This document shows positions 35,226-46,461 of a stretch of 64,000 nt of DNA, one piece after another. Each line of letters begins with the position of its first letter. Positions within the stretch are counted from its first letter, which is position 1. The stretch spans positions 62,099,458 through 62,163,457 of the forward strand of contig CM068584.1 in NCBI GenBank assembly GCA_035048485.1. The letters are read 5' to 3'. The translations under genes and the position numbers were made by a program. Source of the stretch: Pteria penguin (taxonomy: Eukaryota > Mollusca > Bivalvia > Pterioida > Pteriidae). Below the pieces are notes generated by a model. The model saw nothing but the letters and a program-made list of their open reading frames with translations. It searched no databases and was not told the DNA's origin.

Positions 35226-36684
35226 TTCGAAATTTGGTCGGGGTTTAAGACATCCTTATATTTTTGTTTTATTTTGTCTATTTTGTATTGTGGCAAATAA
35301 ACTATTATTTCTGTTGTGTCCAATTTATACCCCAGATATTCGAATTTGTATGTCGGTGTTATGGCTCACTTTTTTTCCAAATTCATCACCTAACACAAAC
35401 AAAAATCATGTCTCTATCCCTCGCTGTTTAAAGGGATAGCAAAGGTTAAAGTTGACAACATTCAAACAAACTGACAGGACAAAATACAATATGCACCAGA
35501 TCTATCGACCCAGGGCATAAAGCAATAAGTATTGATCACCTACTCATATTTTCCTGTTGCAACTTCCCAGCCTCAATGTCGGAAGGAAGTTCTCGCGAGT
35601 GATTGTGCTATTGTTAAAATCAAGATTAAAGTAGCAATATATTAAGCAACGGTGGCTGTGCTCGGCGGAATTGGATACCATCACTATGAGTGTAGCAATG
35701 ACCGTGTTAATATGATGACTTCCCCTATTCACTCCAACGACACTTCACCTCCATTCACGTCTTATTTTTTCTCTTTGTGTTATTAAAGTATGAACTCTAT
35801 ATCAAATAGTATTTATCATGTTGGATAAAGAAGCGTACTTTTAAAGGGCTGTGATGGAGCTTCGGTGGTAAACATACGAAAGTAATGCAGTTTTTCTTAT
35901 TGTTTACTTATATTTACTAATGTACACAAACACAATGGAATGGAATGTTGCATATATTTTCAGTTCTCCATACAGATTTATTTCATTACTAGTAAATCGA
36001 GTTTCAGATTTTAATCTACATATATTTTTCTCTTTGTATACTTATTAAGTAATCAAAAAATTGCACTTGTGACTAATATAACACCTTATTTGAGGTTAAT
36101 TAGTAGAAATCATTGTTTAATAAATTAATGCGTATTAGAGTTTGGTTGCATTTTACTGGAGAAAGGGAGGGGGTTGCAAAAGGATTGTCTGATCAGCATA
36201 TGTCAATACTACTTCTTATGTTTAAAGATTATTTATTAATAGAAAATACTGGACATAACAATTGGGGACAACGATGGTGGCTATACACAATATACATGTC
36301 CAGGTTGAACTTTCGTCAGTTGATCTTAGTTAGTTCTCGAAGGAGTTTATTGCTCAATCTGTAGAAGTGGCCAATTCTGTCAAGACAAGTGTGACAGTTG
36401 GCATCAAGGAGCCGAGTTCGTAGTTGCTCTGTTTGTTCAATGATATGTTTTTGATGATATCAGTCTTGTGTTGATCGATCTTAAGGCTTTATGGTACCAG
36501 TTGTTTTGAATACTTGTGTAGAATTTAATTCAAACGTTTATAGAAGCTATCGGTACAGTATGCATTGCCAATATTAGCCTGTAAGATATTGTATAAACAA
36601 TTACGAACTCTGTTTATCTCAAAACCCGATTTTTCACTGTAAGTTTGAGGTATATATGTATTCATTCCTAGACAGTAACGAGAA
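35226..36684. other. Gene-free DNA
   Basis: A stretch at about 36330-36440 (ggagtttattgctcaatctg, then ccaattctgtcaag and cagttggcat) resembles 63525-63610 and may be a dispersed repeat. Nothing else was recognised. Confidence 0.4.
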
Positions 36685-37188
36685 CTGGAGCCCGTTTTAC
36701 TAAACTTCGTACGTTATGATGGATATTTCATACTTACGAATATCTTATGAATATTCGTAAGATAAGAAAAAAAGTGTTTTACTAACGTGTTCGTAAGAAC
36801 TTGTCGTAACTTAAGAAAATTCGTAACTTACGAAAATTCGTAAGTTATGATTTTGGAAATCTTTTTTGATGAAGTACGAATTATTCTTAGAAATAGCATT
36901 GTGGCATGTGCAATCGGTATTTTTGTTTTCACTTTTAACTCTGGAGACAAAATGTAAACAATGCGTAATGTGTGACGTAAAGACTAAAGTGACGTATATT
37001 ACGTAAGCATGTCGTATTTTACTATTTATCGTCTGTCTGGGTGCCTCTTCTTCTTCTCTTCATTCTACTTGCAGTGTGTAGTTTGTCTGTACGGTTTGAT
37101 ATTTAAAAACTATGGAAAGTAAGAAAAGAAAATCGAGAGGGAGAGGGTGGGAGGGATTAAGATAGTGCCTGGTTTTTAATGAGAACAG

Positions 37189-38928
37189 GACTCGGTTGCA
37201 CAATGCGTTGTTAAATTAATTTGTAGTTAGCTTTTAATTATAAGTTAAAATTTTAACTTGAAGTTAGCTAACTACATGGTTAAAATTTGTTGTACAATCG
37301 GTAGTGAGTTAACTATAAGTTAGATCTAACTAGAGGTTAAAATTTTAATCGTAGTTAGCTCAAAATTAGGCAAGTTTACCCATAATGCACTCGATATCCG
37401 CTATTTTGTGCTCGTATTTTTATTTATAAATAATTTGTGCAATTAAAAAAATCCCAAGTGATTATTCACATTTTAATTTTGACCATATATTTACATAATG
37501 CAATGCCGTCATAAATGACGTCATTTATAATAAAAATGACGTAAAGCGTTAATTTTTTAACGTAAAGTAGACAGACAGATGCCCCGGACCTATTAGGCCG
37601 TGCCATTCAAATAAAATAAAATAAAGATAACAATTCCTTGAAATAGGCCAATGTAAAAGCGGTGTTTTACAAGTATTTGCCTGTCTATTTATTTCCCCAA
37701 TTATTTCTAGTCAGTATTTTTGGTTACCTTTCCTTACAACTGTTTACCACCCACCCATCCCCCACCCCTTCCCTCGTTGCGACGATATACGTATATTAAC
37801 GTGAGATTCGTGTCTTTATTAATATCAAAATCATACAAGCTGTGTTTGTGAAACACAGATGCTCCCTAAGTTCGTAAACTTGTTCCAAGTCCCATTGAAC
37901 AATAAAAGGGTCCAGTCTCTATAGAAAATGACCATATGTCTACGAATACTCCAATTCCCATGCTTGACCAGGAACGTTTAAGAACCCTACATGTCCATTG
38001 CTAGGGCGTCGGACAGGAAACCAAACGTACGGAGGATTACTTGGAATGAATTTGGGTACAGACTAATGGCTTAAGTCGTTAGCACTCTACCCATTCATAT
38101 TCTGGACGAAGAAGGGGGCATATTGAAAAGCACACCCAGTCATATATAGATATTTTACTCAAATCTATAGACTCCTATATATGTGTGTGTCGTCAAAGAC
38201 TTGCTCATTGTGAACACTTAAATTTGCTGTACGAAATATGCGGCACAATATAATTACGTTTATATTATTTATATTCATGTATTGTATAGCTCCATCGTGA
38301 CTTTTGCCTCATAAGTGAGCCAGTAACTCTTCTTTTTTCTTGCTATATAAACTCTCAAAATCCAATATTTCTTCTCCTTTCACCTCCGCATACATGACAC
38401 AGTTATGTTTAACCTTTTCATATTTTCTTTTATTGAGTTAATATACATACATGTATGTATTTTGATAGAAAATAGCACCTATTTATACCTTTGACTTAAA
38501 CGTATACCCCACTCTTATAAACTTATAAAAGAAGTTTACCCCTCTATCCCCGTGATCAAACCCAGCGATTGCCTCATGCAATGTATCAATGTGCCGTCAC
38601 ACATGACTGGAATATTATCCAACGTTATGTAAGGCAACAGTGGAACAAAACGAACAATGATTTCAAATGCTTCAATGTTTTTGTTCGATATGTAAAAGAC
38701 TGTTGTAACAGATGTAAGTAAAACAAGGTACGTAATGTTTCGGGATTTACCGTGTATCTTTACATTTAGCGTTCCAGAAAACACGGGGAATAACGATCCA
38801 CCATTTTCAGTTCGCAGTTAAATATTTAATTATGCTTCATACCACTGTTAAATTATGGGTTTTTAACCATTAACTTAAATACAGGATAACTCCAAGTTAA
38901 ATTTAACAATGCATTGTGCAATCGAGTC
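37189..38928. mobile_element. Terminal-inverted-repeat element with CAG target duplication (inner, nested)
   Basis: The ends GACTCGGTTGCACAATGC and GCATTGTGCAATCGAGTC are inverted repeats that continue into TTGTTAAA/TTTAACAA, with about two mismatches in 28. CAG flanks both ends (37186-37188 and 38929-38931). Inside the ends are many AGTTA/TAACT words. The interior (37.4-38.8 kb) shows no transposase. An 82-codon minus-strand frame at 38536-38784 has no recognised domain. Confidence 0.85.
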
Positions 38929-39426
38929 CAGATCCGAAAGAGATTCCGAATGTATGTGATGTGTTATGACTTATGGATTTGGCTCTATCGTAAGCGATAT
39001 TGCAAATTTTCGATCCTATATTACTAATATTATTGTAAATATATCAATATGAGCATTTGAATTCACTGGAGGAGCGTGTACAGGTGAAAAATTCTTAATT
39101 ATTTTCTCGCTTATAGCAATAGTCATCGTAAAACCAAAAATCGAAAAATAAAATTTTACTTAAAACCTGAATATAAATCCCAAAGGGATTTCTTAAATAT
39201 CTCAGCGGGTTTTTTTTTTAATTTAAACTTTATTTATTTTACAACGATTAAGGAACAAGTTAACAACTTATGTAAATCTTGCTCTTTGGCACTGGTCTTG
39301 CATATGAATATGCATTAAGCTGAGCGGCCTCATTTCTCATGTTACTTTTATTATTATGTTCGATGTTCCGTGAAAGAGGGATCCGTTATAGGTTTCTTAA
39401 ATATATGATGTAATACCATGTGGTGT

Positions 39427-39621
39427 ACCAGTTACCGGCTAAGACCAGTTACCGGCTACTGCATTATTTCGGCATTTGAAACGTGAGTTTATGAGATTGT
39501 TTCACCTGATTGTCTGCAATACATATGATACTAAATATTACATGTGAAAATTTCGTCAATTCACGTTTTGAATACCCTTAATAACGTAGTAGCCGGTAAC
39601 TGGTCTTAGCCGGGGACTGGT
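39427..39621. mobile_element. MITE-like element with doubled CCAGTTACCGGCTA ends
   Basis: 39427-39460 and 39588-39621 are inverted repeats of 34 bp with two mismatches. Each arm contains accagttaccggctaag and then a second accagttaccggctact. The element is about 195 bp and lies inside the outer 36688-40036 element. Confidence 0.8.
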
Positions 39622-40359
39622 CCTTCGCCAGTAGCTGATTATATTTTACGTGAATATGAAACGGATGACTCCTCTTAGATTTTAGAGAAACATCTCTTTC
39701 TACAACGTCACAAATATGTAGGATTATTTCTCTTGGAAATGTAAGTTCCTCCTCTCGCATCGTACGGTCTAGAAAAAGGTTTCCTTTACTTATATTTGAA
39801 AAATCGTCATAAACGACGGTGAATATCGCAGCGATTTGTAACTCTTGGATAGAAATAAGTATCGGGTACTTTAAGAATTCCTTGACTTACGAAAATCTTA
39901 AGTTACGACAGCCCCGAGGTTGTCGTAAGTTACGAACAAATACTTTTTGTTTCGTAAGACGTATTTTCTTCGTATCTTAAGATAAGAATGACTTACGAAC
40001 AATTTCTTGACTTACGAAGTTTAGTAAAACGGGCTCCTGAATTTTATTGTATATGATGTTTAAGGGAAATAAAGAATATAGTGTCATAATTAAGAAAAGG
40101 ATGAGAATTAAGTTATAGAAAAGTAGCAAATGAATCAGCTTCATTGCATCATCCATTCTTTCATAATCTATGAGAGGAAGAGTAATAGTGGTCATCTATG
40201 GCTTCCCAGATAACAGCGTGGACAAACATGCTTTGCATCCTCATCTCTGTAAGAGAAGAAATTGATCCCCTTGTCGCACAATGAAAGATCTGTCAATTTT
40301 TTTATGAATTTATGGGATACAGTGTCGCAGAAGAAAAAAATCTGTCAATAATTTCTTTT

Positions 40360-40725
40360 ATATAATGTTACTGTGCCGTAGTCATGTGACACCAGTTGCT
40401 TTCGTGTTTTACATAAACAACACACTCCTTCCTTTTGCAGTGTGGAGCTCGTAAAACGTTCCCCGCGGAGGGTTGACTTGAGTGCTATACCCTTTTTCCT
40501 GATGTTATGTGGCTATGTCACTTTCTACACAGCGTTTGTTCACATTCATGTATATATACATGTTTCGTCTGTGTGTAAGGGCATTCACGGCGGATGTGGT
40601 TAGCCTCCTGGGAACCTGGTCTCATCACTGAATCTCAGGGGTATATGAATACCCACTGTGGTATATTGTTGTTAGTGCCATAGTCATGTGACACCAGTTG
40701 CTTTCGTATTTTACGTGCGGTATCG
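40360..40725. repeat. Dispersed repeat family R1, copy 2, with an internal direct repeat
   Basis: The phrase agtcatgtgacaccagttgc (then tttcgt.ttttac) occurs at about 40380 and again at about 40682, roughly 300 bp apart. Between them lie gctatacccttttt, ctgatgttatgtggctatgtc and gtttcgtctgtgtgtaaggg. These words match 3395-3660, and partly 53885-53935, in order. Confidence 0.7.
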
Positions 40726-40782
40726 ACTTTACAAGTAAGTGAGTAAAGAATTTTTGTAACTTTTTGTTATTCTTGTTTTACA

Positions 40783-41165
40783 TTAATTGATAATGGATAT
40801 CTTCCAAGTTCTCCATATAAAATAATTTGGAGTATTTTTATTAAGATTAAGTATATATTTATAGTAAATAAAATGTAATTTTTCCGTTAATAAAATTTTA
40901 GAAAAACCCCAGATCTCACAGCCATACAATAAAATTGGCTGTATAACTCTATCGAAAAGATGTAATTGACATTTGATTGACAAATTATTTCTTTTGCATT
41001 TTGCCAACACTTCAAACGTTGCTCTAGTCGCTATATCAGATTGATATTTTATATTATTTGTAAACGAACCGTTGTTTATGAAAATAATGCCAAGATATTT
41101 GAATTCATAAACAACTTCAATCTCCTTATTTTTCTTATTCATCTTTTACCAGCAAATACAATAGA
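40783..41165 (-). pseudogene. Non-LTR retrotransposon reverse transcriptase fragment
   Basis: The minus-strand frame reads VVYEFKYLGIIFINNGSF, then LFDRVIQPILLYGCEIWGF, typical of the C-terminal thumb region of non-LTR reverse transcriptases (the FKYLG.. and PILLYG.E.WG signature). At the lower end a one-base shift would give LYGELGRYPLSI, another standard phrase. About 125 residues remain. Its relation to the larger LINE at 41.7 kb cannot be decided. That element is on the opposite strand and its own thumb (TKFLGLIIDNKLSF) differs. Confidence 0.8.
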
Positions 41166-41699
41166 ATATTTTTATAATGTCGTTTTGACTATTATCATTT
41201 TCGATGTGCCGTAGAGTGTGCCCTTTAAAAAAATCATGAGGTAAAGCTATGCCCTCCTCTGAAATTAATTTTAAGAGACTTTGTTAATAATATATCCAGC
41301 GTGTATATTATTCAAATGAAATCCTGTTTAATCGAGGCTCTTTGTGAAGCAACGCTGTTTTACTTTAGCGTGTAATCGCGGAGCGCTTAAAATATATATC
41401 TATGGCATTCGTCATAAATCAAAGGTTGTTAGGATTTTTTTTCAGGAAATTCTTTCCAGATTTCGAATAAGTAAACCCTTAACAGGGATTGATACTTTGA
41501 TTTTGTTGGTACGACGGATAAACTTAACTGACATTGCACCTGAAGGGACCAAAGTTCAAAATCTTCAAGGGCTTAATCTGTAAACTTGGCAGATAAATGT
41601 TTGGGTTGTCTAGCATAAACCAAAAAAAAAAAAAAAAATACAAACAAAACAAAAAAACCCCAAACAAACCACTGTATAAGAGAGAATTCAAATACTACA
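41166..41699. other. Gene-free DNA
   Basis: An A-run at about 41623-41638. No domain recognised. The true 5' edge of the LINE that follows was not located. Confidence 0.35.
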
Positions 41700-41754
41700 C
41701 GCTGACAATCATTATTTTTCAAGGAAATCATTTACAAATCAACACAGCGTAACA

Positions 41755-42465
41755 TTGAGATTCAACAACAGAGAGATGAAGTTTACAGATAAAGCCGTTT
41801 TTCTGAAATTGAAAGTAAAAGTCTTATTAATAAATTACCCATATTTTCTATTGGGAGACTTTAACGCTCATAACCCTATGTGGGGTAGTAGTGATATAGA
41901 TAATAAGGGTAAGATCATTGAGGATTTTATTGCAAAACGTAATTTATGTTTCTTCAATGATGGATCAGGTACCTACTTACATCCAGGGCATGGTACATAT
42001 ACTTCGATTGATCTTACAATAACAGATCCTTCGTTGTTTACTGACTTTGTATGGTCAGTCCATGATGATTTGTGTGGAATTGATCACTTCCCAGTTGTTT
42101 TGAAAAGTAATGTTGCGTCTAGTGATGATAGACCTCCGCGCTGGAAATTATGTAAAGATGATTGAATTCAGTTCCAATCCGATTGTTATAATATGCTTAA
42201 TACAGTAAATTATGATAATGAAGCTGATCCTGTACTTACTTTTACAAATAAATGAATTCATATTTGTGAGAAAAATATACCAAAAACCTCTACATTACCA
42301 TATCATAAATACAACCCATGGTTCAATGACGATTGTAAAAGTGCCATTAAAGAGCGCAAGAAGGCCGAAAAACTTTTTAAAAGGCATCCTTTAATAATTC
42401 TAATCTAAACAAAGTTCGTAAATACAGGGCTATAGCCAGAAGAACTATTAATCACAGTAAACGCT
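41755..42465 (+). pseudogene. LINE endonuclease and linker (upstream part)
   Basis: An APE-type endonuclease C-terminal half reads FLLGDFNAHNPMWG (about 41850-41891), GTYTSIDLTITDPS (about 41995-42035) and GIDHFPVVL (about 42077-42103). These match the GDFN.H, SxID and DH motifs. A TGA follows at 42163. Beyond it, frames give NPWFNDDCKSAIKERKKAEK (about 42320) and AIARRTINHSKRLS up to the insertion site. The catalytic Glu-containing N-terminal half is absent. The stops after 42163 and a shift near 42390 show that this copy no longer encodes a continuous protein. Confidence 0.85.
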
Positions 42466-43139
42466 TATCACCACTGGGACCAAAAACCCCTGAGAATCCC
42501 GTTTTTCACTGCAAAACTCTGCAACACCCTGAAAAACTCTGAAAAACACTGAAGTCTGCCTGAAAAACACTGAAAAACTCTGACAGCCCTGATAAACACT
42601 GAAAAACTCTGAAGTCTACCATGAAAAACTCTGAAAAACACTGACGACCCTGAAAAACTCTGCAAAACTCTGACGCCACTGAAAAACTCTGCAAAACTCT
42701 GAAAAACACTGACACCTGCTGCGATGCCCTCCGGCCGTGCGATCGCGGCCTCGCGTACTTCTATACGGTCCCTTCTATAGGCCCTATTAGCATTAATGTA
42801 TATAAAATGTGATGAGTTGTGAATTAGAAAAAAAGGGGGAAGAGAAAATAAATAAAACATAACTTGCATTTTTGTACGGTGTTTTGAAGTGAAATTATTT
42901 TAACGTATCTCTAAATTTAATTTTACTGATGCATTATTCAAAACCAAACAAACCCAGCAGAGGCGTACTACAATACAAAGGCTTTTCTTACCGAGATTTA
43001 TATATACAATGGTATTTCCAAATGAAAATGTATGTACATATATTCCTGGTAAATATCACTGTTTCATAACTGTGTATTTTAATAGTGAAGAAAAAAATAA
43101 AAAATATATATATAAAAAAGAAGCTCAGAACTATGAATT

Positions 43140-43226
43140 AGTAAATAAATAATAAATTATTGAATAATAAATAAAAAAGTGAATAAATAAATGAATAAAT
43201 AAATAAATAAATAAATAAATAAATAG
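43140..43226. repeat. (AAAT)n-rich microsatellite
   Basis: Runs of aaataaat with interruptions, ending in eight clean units before 43226. Inside the foldback-like element. Confidence 0.9.
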
Positions 43227-43799
43227 TATTTGAATGTGACCAGTACCTATAAACTTTATACGAAAAGCGAATTTGATACACCAGTACTGACAGCAAATCG
43301 ACCACAAAGAAAATCGCTTGTCATTCATTTTAAATAACACAATGCATTCTATTCCAATTCTGTTGCAACATTTATAGAGACTATACCCATATTTTTTCAT
43401 GTGACGACCTTTAGGTTTAAACACCCCCCACCCCTTCTCACACACACACACGCACGCAATACTTTTTTCTCTATCAATACTTTTCACACAAAATTAAGAT
43501 ATACAAATTTAACCTTTGTTCTTATTATAACAGCGTAATATAACAAAGTTCAGAGGACAATAACTTTCTTTAACTGAAAATTTTACGTGTTGCTCTTTCA
43601 TTCGAATGACATACGGAAATTTTTTCCCATAAAATATTTCAGTGATTAAGTATTCTCTCGGTATTCAATAATGTTGCTTGAAATAGCATCAAATAAGTTT
43701 CAATATATCAGTGTAACAACGTATCTGCCGTTTGTTATATCACTTACCTACTTAATCTACATCATGTAACTCTATACAATAAAATGATTTTATCTAACA

Positions 43800-44120
43800 G
43801 CCCCCCCCCCCCGCCCTTTTCAATGGGAGACTGTGCCCTCCCCCCCCCCCTTTTCTTTCAAAAATTTCTAGATCCGCCCGCCTATTACGTATTGTAACAA
43901 TGTATCCAGTAATGGTCATGTATAGCAATGGCGAATACAAGGGCGCTCGCCTAACAGCACCCCCCCCCCCTTTTCAATGGGAGACTGTGCCCTCCCCCTC
44001 CCCTTTTTTCTTTCAAAAATTTCTAGATCCGCCTATGAACAGTATCTCCCTTATTACGTATTGTAACAATGTATCCAGTAAGGGTCATGTATAGCAATGG
44101 CGAATACAAGGGCGCTCGCC
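43800..44120. repeat. Tandem duplication of about 160 bp
   Basis: Two units share poly-C then ttttcaatgggagactgtgc, ttctttcaaaaatttctaga, ttacgtattgtaacaatgta and aatggcgaatacaagggcgc. They differ by poly-C length, a short insertion (tatgaacagtatctccc) in the second unit, and a few substitutions, so the duplication looks fairly recent. Confidence 0.88.
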
Positions 44121-44332
44121 CTGTTGACTGGGACATAGAAGTCTTATATAAAAATACCCTGTCCAGTCAAAACTAGCAAAGTATTTGACCTTTATTTTCA
44201 AAATGACATATAAATTCAAGTAAACGGAGTCATATTTAGAGCAGATACCTCGATCTGCCCCAACCTATGGATCCAAATCGTAAATTGTCGAATAGGATGT
44301 TTAAATCAAATAGTATATTTAAATTGAGACCA

Positions 44333-44407
44333 TACACCCCCCCCCCCACACACACACACGCCCCTTCTCTCTCTTATATATATATAAATTTATATATATA
44401 TATATAT

Positions 44408-44440
<33 letters not shown>

Positions 44441-44447
44441 ATATATG
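44333..44447. repeat. Poly-C, (CA)n and (TA)n microsatellite block
   Basis: A C-run at about 44337-44347 is followed by (CA)n, a CT-rich patch, and (TA)n with a few interruptions to 44447. Confidence 0.9.
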
Positions 44448-45529
44448 TATATTATACTAAAATATCTTCATTAGGAAGTAACGGCACACGCAGGGAATCT
44501 GAAATTGTTTTATTTTAATCCGACATGTCTTTTTTTTTTACCTTTATTCTACATGTCATCAGTACTCTATTACGTAATAAACATCCGGTTGTTTAACCCG
44601 GTAAATATCGCTCGTAATCTCATTTAGTTTGTTACCTATCATGCTGTAAATTGGGAATCGTAATTAACAGTACCTTAGTATGTATGAGGGGACAAAACAT
44701 ATTTAGTAACAGGTTGAAACATATCCAGTTGATACATTTCAATGTTAATTTGTGTTATTGGCAAAATTAATTAAAGTGTCATTTTAACAGTGACTTATAA
44801 AGTTTGGGACAAAAACTGATTTTCAATCTTCAAAAGTGAAATAATTTGTTTTACACACGATCATTTATTTATTTTTATGTCATAAACTAAACTACATCAA
44901 TTATTTAAGTTCAATTTCTTCCGCGTTTCCTCTGAAAATAGCAATATTATAGAATACATGCGAAATGTGAGAATTGTAAAGCTGTGATATAAAGTGCTAT
45001 TCTGTTCCATTAATTTACATACGGAATAAATAAGTAGCTGCGTTACGGCCTGTAGCGAGAGGGAAATACGCATACCCAAAGCCATGCTCGTTCACTCAAG
45101 TTGGACACCGTTTAAAAAAAAAGGGGGGGGGGAGGGTTGGTAGAATTAAATTAACGCAACTTCACAGCGTTCTATCGGTGAATGGCCGCTAATTTATGAA
45201 GAATGCAATATTGATTTATCAATATTAATCATGAATGCTTTTAAACTCGAAAGAGAGTGGGGAGCGGTTTTAAGGTCGTAACATAACGATATTTGGGTGG
45301 ATTCTTTACACAGATTGGAAAAGATGTAAAAATAAACATCAATCATTATGTGTTATTAAAATGATTGATAGGGATATATAGAATTAATTATTTCTTTTTT
45401 TTTTCTGTATTTATTTATCTGTTTACAATGCGTTTTCTGTAAACTTCGTCTATCGATTCTTTTAACATCTTATTATTTTTATTAAATTTATTATGATGTA
45501 TTTTTTTCTTACGGAAAAGTTTAATGTTC

Positions 45530-45690
45530 TTATTATAAATAAATAGATGAATTAATAATTAAATAAATAGATAAATAAGAAATAAATAAGAAAATAAATA
45601 AATGAAGTCCGCCGAGGAAGGCCGCTGGCCGAAATGTTACAGTACGGAAAAATAGTGCTTTTATTATAAATAAATAAATAAATAAATACA
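45530..45690. repeat. (AAAT)n blocks flanking a hammerhead-like core
   Basis: aaataaat runs at about 45533-45604 and 45663-45691 bracket 45606-45645. That core reads ccgaggaaggccgctggccg followed by aaatgttac: a GGCC-GCT-GGCC stem then GAAA. It resembles the CUGAUGA-stem-GAAA core of the hammerhead motifs found in Penelope-like retroelements, with CCGAGGA in place of CTGATGA. Confidence 0.5.
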
Positions 45691-46461
45691 TAAAATTTTA
45701 AAATGTCTTGTTCTATATTTTGTACTTATTTTCCCCTCCCTTAATGCACCTGTATGAAACAACGATGTTAAGTAACATGCTACTGCTGTAGTTAGATTAT
45801 TTGTTCGTTCGTTTGTTTGTTTGTTTCATTCTTCTTTCTTTCTTTAAGTCGATCAATAAAACAAGTGACATCACGCTGGAAAGTCCTGTGTCAATAAAAT
45901 TGTTTTTGCTAAGTACGTAATTCATGTGATTTATTAAACTGCAAATGTAAAGGTCATCTTACAAACGTAAGTCAGAATAGGAACAATATCTTAATAATTT
46001 TATCTATAAAAATCGTTAAAATAAGTCCTTGACAAATGGTAAAAAAATGCGGGTCTTTTTTTTCTTATACCAGCTTATAATTTCATCACATTTAATACTT
46101 ATTAAAGGTCATATATAGATAACAGCGAACCATTTCAAGGGCTTATAAGTTATATTATAAAAGGGACCGTATAGAAGTACGCGAGGCTGCGATCGCACGA
46201 CCGGAGGGCATCGCAGCAGGTGTCCGTGTTTTTCAGAGTTTTTCAGTGGCGTCAGAGTTTTTCCAGAGTTTTGCAGAGTTTTTCAGGGTCGTCAGTGTTT
46301 TTCAGAGTTTTTCAGGGTAGACTTCAGAGTTTTTCAGTGTTTATCAGGGCTGTCAGAGTTTTTCAGTGTTTTTCAGGCAGACTTCAGTGTTTTTCAGGGT
46401 GTTGCAGAGTTTTGCAGTGAAAAACGGGATTCTCAGGGGTTTTTGGACCCAGTTGTGTATC

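Larger units (their letters stand above)
36688..40036. mobile_element. Terminal-inverted-repeat DNA element with CTG target duplication (outer)
   Basis: The left end GAGCCCGTTTTACTAAACTT is the exact reverse complement of the right end (AAGTTTAGTAAAACGGGCTC). The match extends a few bases further inward. Subterminal DNA on both sides is full of TTACGAA/TTCGTAA words (36770-36850 and 39890-40015). CTG flanks both ends (36685-36687 and 40037-40039). The 3.35-kb span contains at least one nested element (37189-38928) and a MITE (39427-39621). No transposase was recognised. A 3-bp duplication and these ends suggest a PIF/Harbinger-type relation, which is inference. Confidence 0.88.
42470..46457. 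mobile_element. Foldback-like element with ~300-bp terminal inverted repeats, inserted in the LINE
   Basis: The arms 42470-42775 and 46159-46457 are near-identical inverted repeats of about 300 bp. Each is mostly a tandem array of the words CTGAAAAACTCTGAAAAACA or close variants, with a GC-rich inner end (gcgatgccctccgg and tcgcgtacttctatacggtc). The target site TATC is duplicated at 42466-42469 and 46458-46461. The termini are ACCACTGGGACCAAAAACCC and its counterpart CACAACTGGGTCCAAAAACC. The 3.4-kb interior has no transposase, only microsatellites, a short duplication and a ribozyme-like motif, so the element is probably non-autonomous. Long arms made of tandem repeats recall Foldback elements. 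Several superfamilies make 4-bp duplications, so I leave it unclassified. Confidence 0.9.

Noticed and set aside
42468..42869. 133-codon minus-strand frame rich in FRVLQSFS
   Set aside because: It is the translation of the tandem words in the left arm of the foldback-like element. The mirrored frame at 46220-46420 has the same origin.
43131..43487. 118-codon minus-strand frame
   Set aside because: Its C-terminal half is the (AAAT)n microsatellite, and the rest has no recognised domain.
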